Origin: Chrysaora quinquecirrha
Taxonomy: Eukaryota > Cnidaria > Scyphozoa > Semaeostomeae > Pelagiidae
Direction: 5' to 3'
DNA length: 64,000 bases
Assembly: GCA_014526335.1 (NCBI GenBank)
Contig: JACTAT010000027.1
Span: 3,675,132-3,739,131 of the forward strand
How positions within the stretch are numbered: position 1 is the stretch's first letter; each line of letters opens with the position of its first letter. Below are positions 63,501 to 64,000 of this stretch, piece after piece. The notes below the pieces were generated by a model. The model was given only the letters and a program-made list of their open reading frames with translations. It did not search any database and had not been told where the DNA came from. The position numbers and the translations under genes are program-made.

Positions 63501-64000
63501 TTCATATTGTATGGTTGCGGCTTTGAAAAAAAACTGGTCCTTTTTTATAATCACTGATCTTCTGATGAACTACAAACAGATGATCTGACCTTTAACTTCC
63601 AAACTCGAATATAAATTCAACTGTAGGAAACTGATGACAGTCCTGTGCTAAAAGCATACACAGAAATGTCTTTTGCTGAGCCTGGATTTTGAGCCTAAAA
63701 TTATTCTTGTTCTTATTGTAACTTTTCTCTGAACTCAAAGAACATTAAGCAATGTAAGCAATTACAAGTGAAAGTCACACATGTTAGCTACGAATTAAAA
63801 GAAAAAAAGCAATATGAACTCTCAAAGATTGTAAAAAATCTCAGATAAATAGAAAAAACTTTCGATGTGGTGTGGTCTGCCCGCAATGTTCCAAACGTGT
63901 TCTTTACATTTGGCAATTTCAAGCCTCGCTATTTTTATAAAAAAGAATTCTTATGAAAAACAGTATTTGTTCACAGAATACTAAGTCATTAAACTGTACC
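63501..64000. other. probable UTP20 intron, no exon found
   Basis: The upstream neighbour of exon 62084-62240 must be here or beyond the window edge. No minus-strand frame with the expected phase and HEAT-like helix could be recognised. Confidence 0.4.

Overview
The window is eukaryotic nuclear DNA: AT-rich, with intron-split genes bounded by GT/AG and a dense load of DNA transposons. The gene content points to a non-vertebrate metazoan, most likely a cnidarian and probably an anthozoan. This is inferred from an intron-containing universal stress protein gene (a family kept in cnidarians but lost in vertebrates), a UTP20 gene, small secreted trefoil-lectin genes and an ISL2EU-type transposon. 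No rRNA, functional tRNA, CRISPR or prokaryotic operon was seen.

Layout. 1-2.6 kb holds transposon relics. 2.65-10.9 kb is a tandem duplication of about 3 kb carrying two copies of a secreted protein gene (minus strand: signal peptide, short Cys module, ricin-B-like trefoil domain). The copies have diverged through separate insertions. A 16-bp minisatellite (10.96-11.31 kb) follows. 12.135-16.113 kb is a nearly intact ISL2EU-type transposon with 253-bp terminal inverted repeats that read as identical. It carries a SAP/SWIM/YqaJ nuclease (one apparent frameshift) and a convergent, intact THAP/DDE transposase. It sits 40 bp beyond the stop codon of an MDM2-type RING exon (16.15-16.37 kb, minus). 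17.4-21.7 kb is nested miniature transposons. 21.9-23.2 kb holds two exons of a gene with four C1-like zinc-binding repeats. A lone CRAL-TRIO-like exon lies at 25.84-26.02 kb (plus).

27.75-30.15 kb (minus) is a complete four-exon universal stress protein gene of 165 residues, with every splice phase consistent. 32.87-62.24 kb (minus) is the 3' part of UTP20, a very large HEAT-repeat protein of the small-subunit processome. Twenty exons (822 codons) are placed, ending in the basic C-terminal tail and stop. Two short exons expected from the family or from splice phase were not found.

The UTP20 introns are packed with MITEs, foldback elements, tRNA-derived SINEs, a non-LTR retrotransposon 3' fragment and two large palindromes. 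Several non-homologous MITE families share one terminal formula: TACAC, a T-run, then ATAAGnAAC. Others have clear 8- or 9-bp target duplications (hAT-like or Mutator-like), or GGCC...GTTTACAC-type ends next to TAA/TTA (Harbinger/Tourist-like). Three elements are nested inside other elements.

All alignments and translations were read by eye. Repeat boundaries are good to a few bases only where a target duplication is stated.
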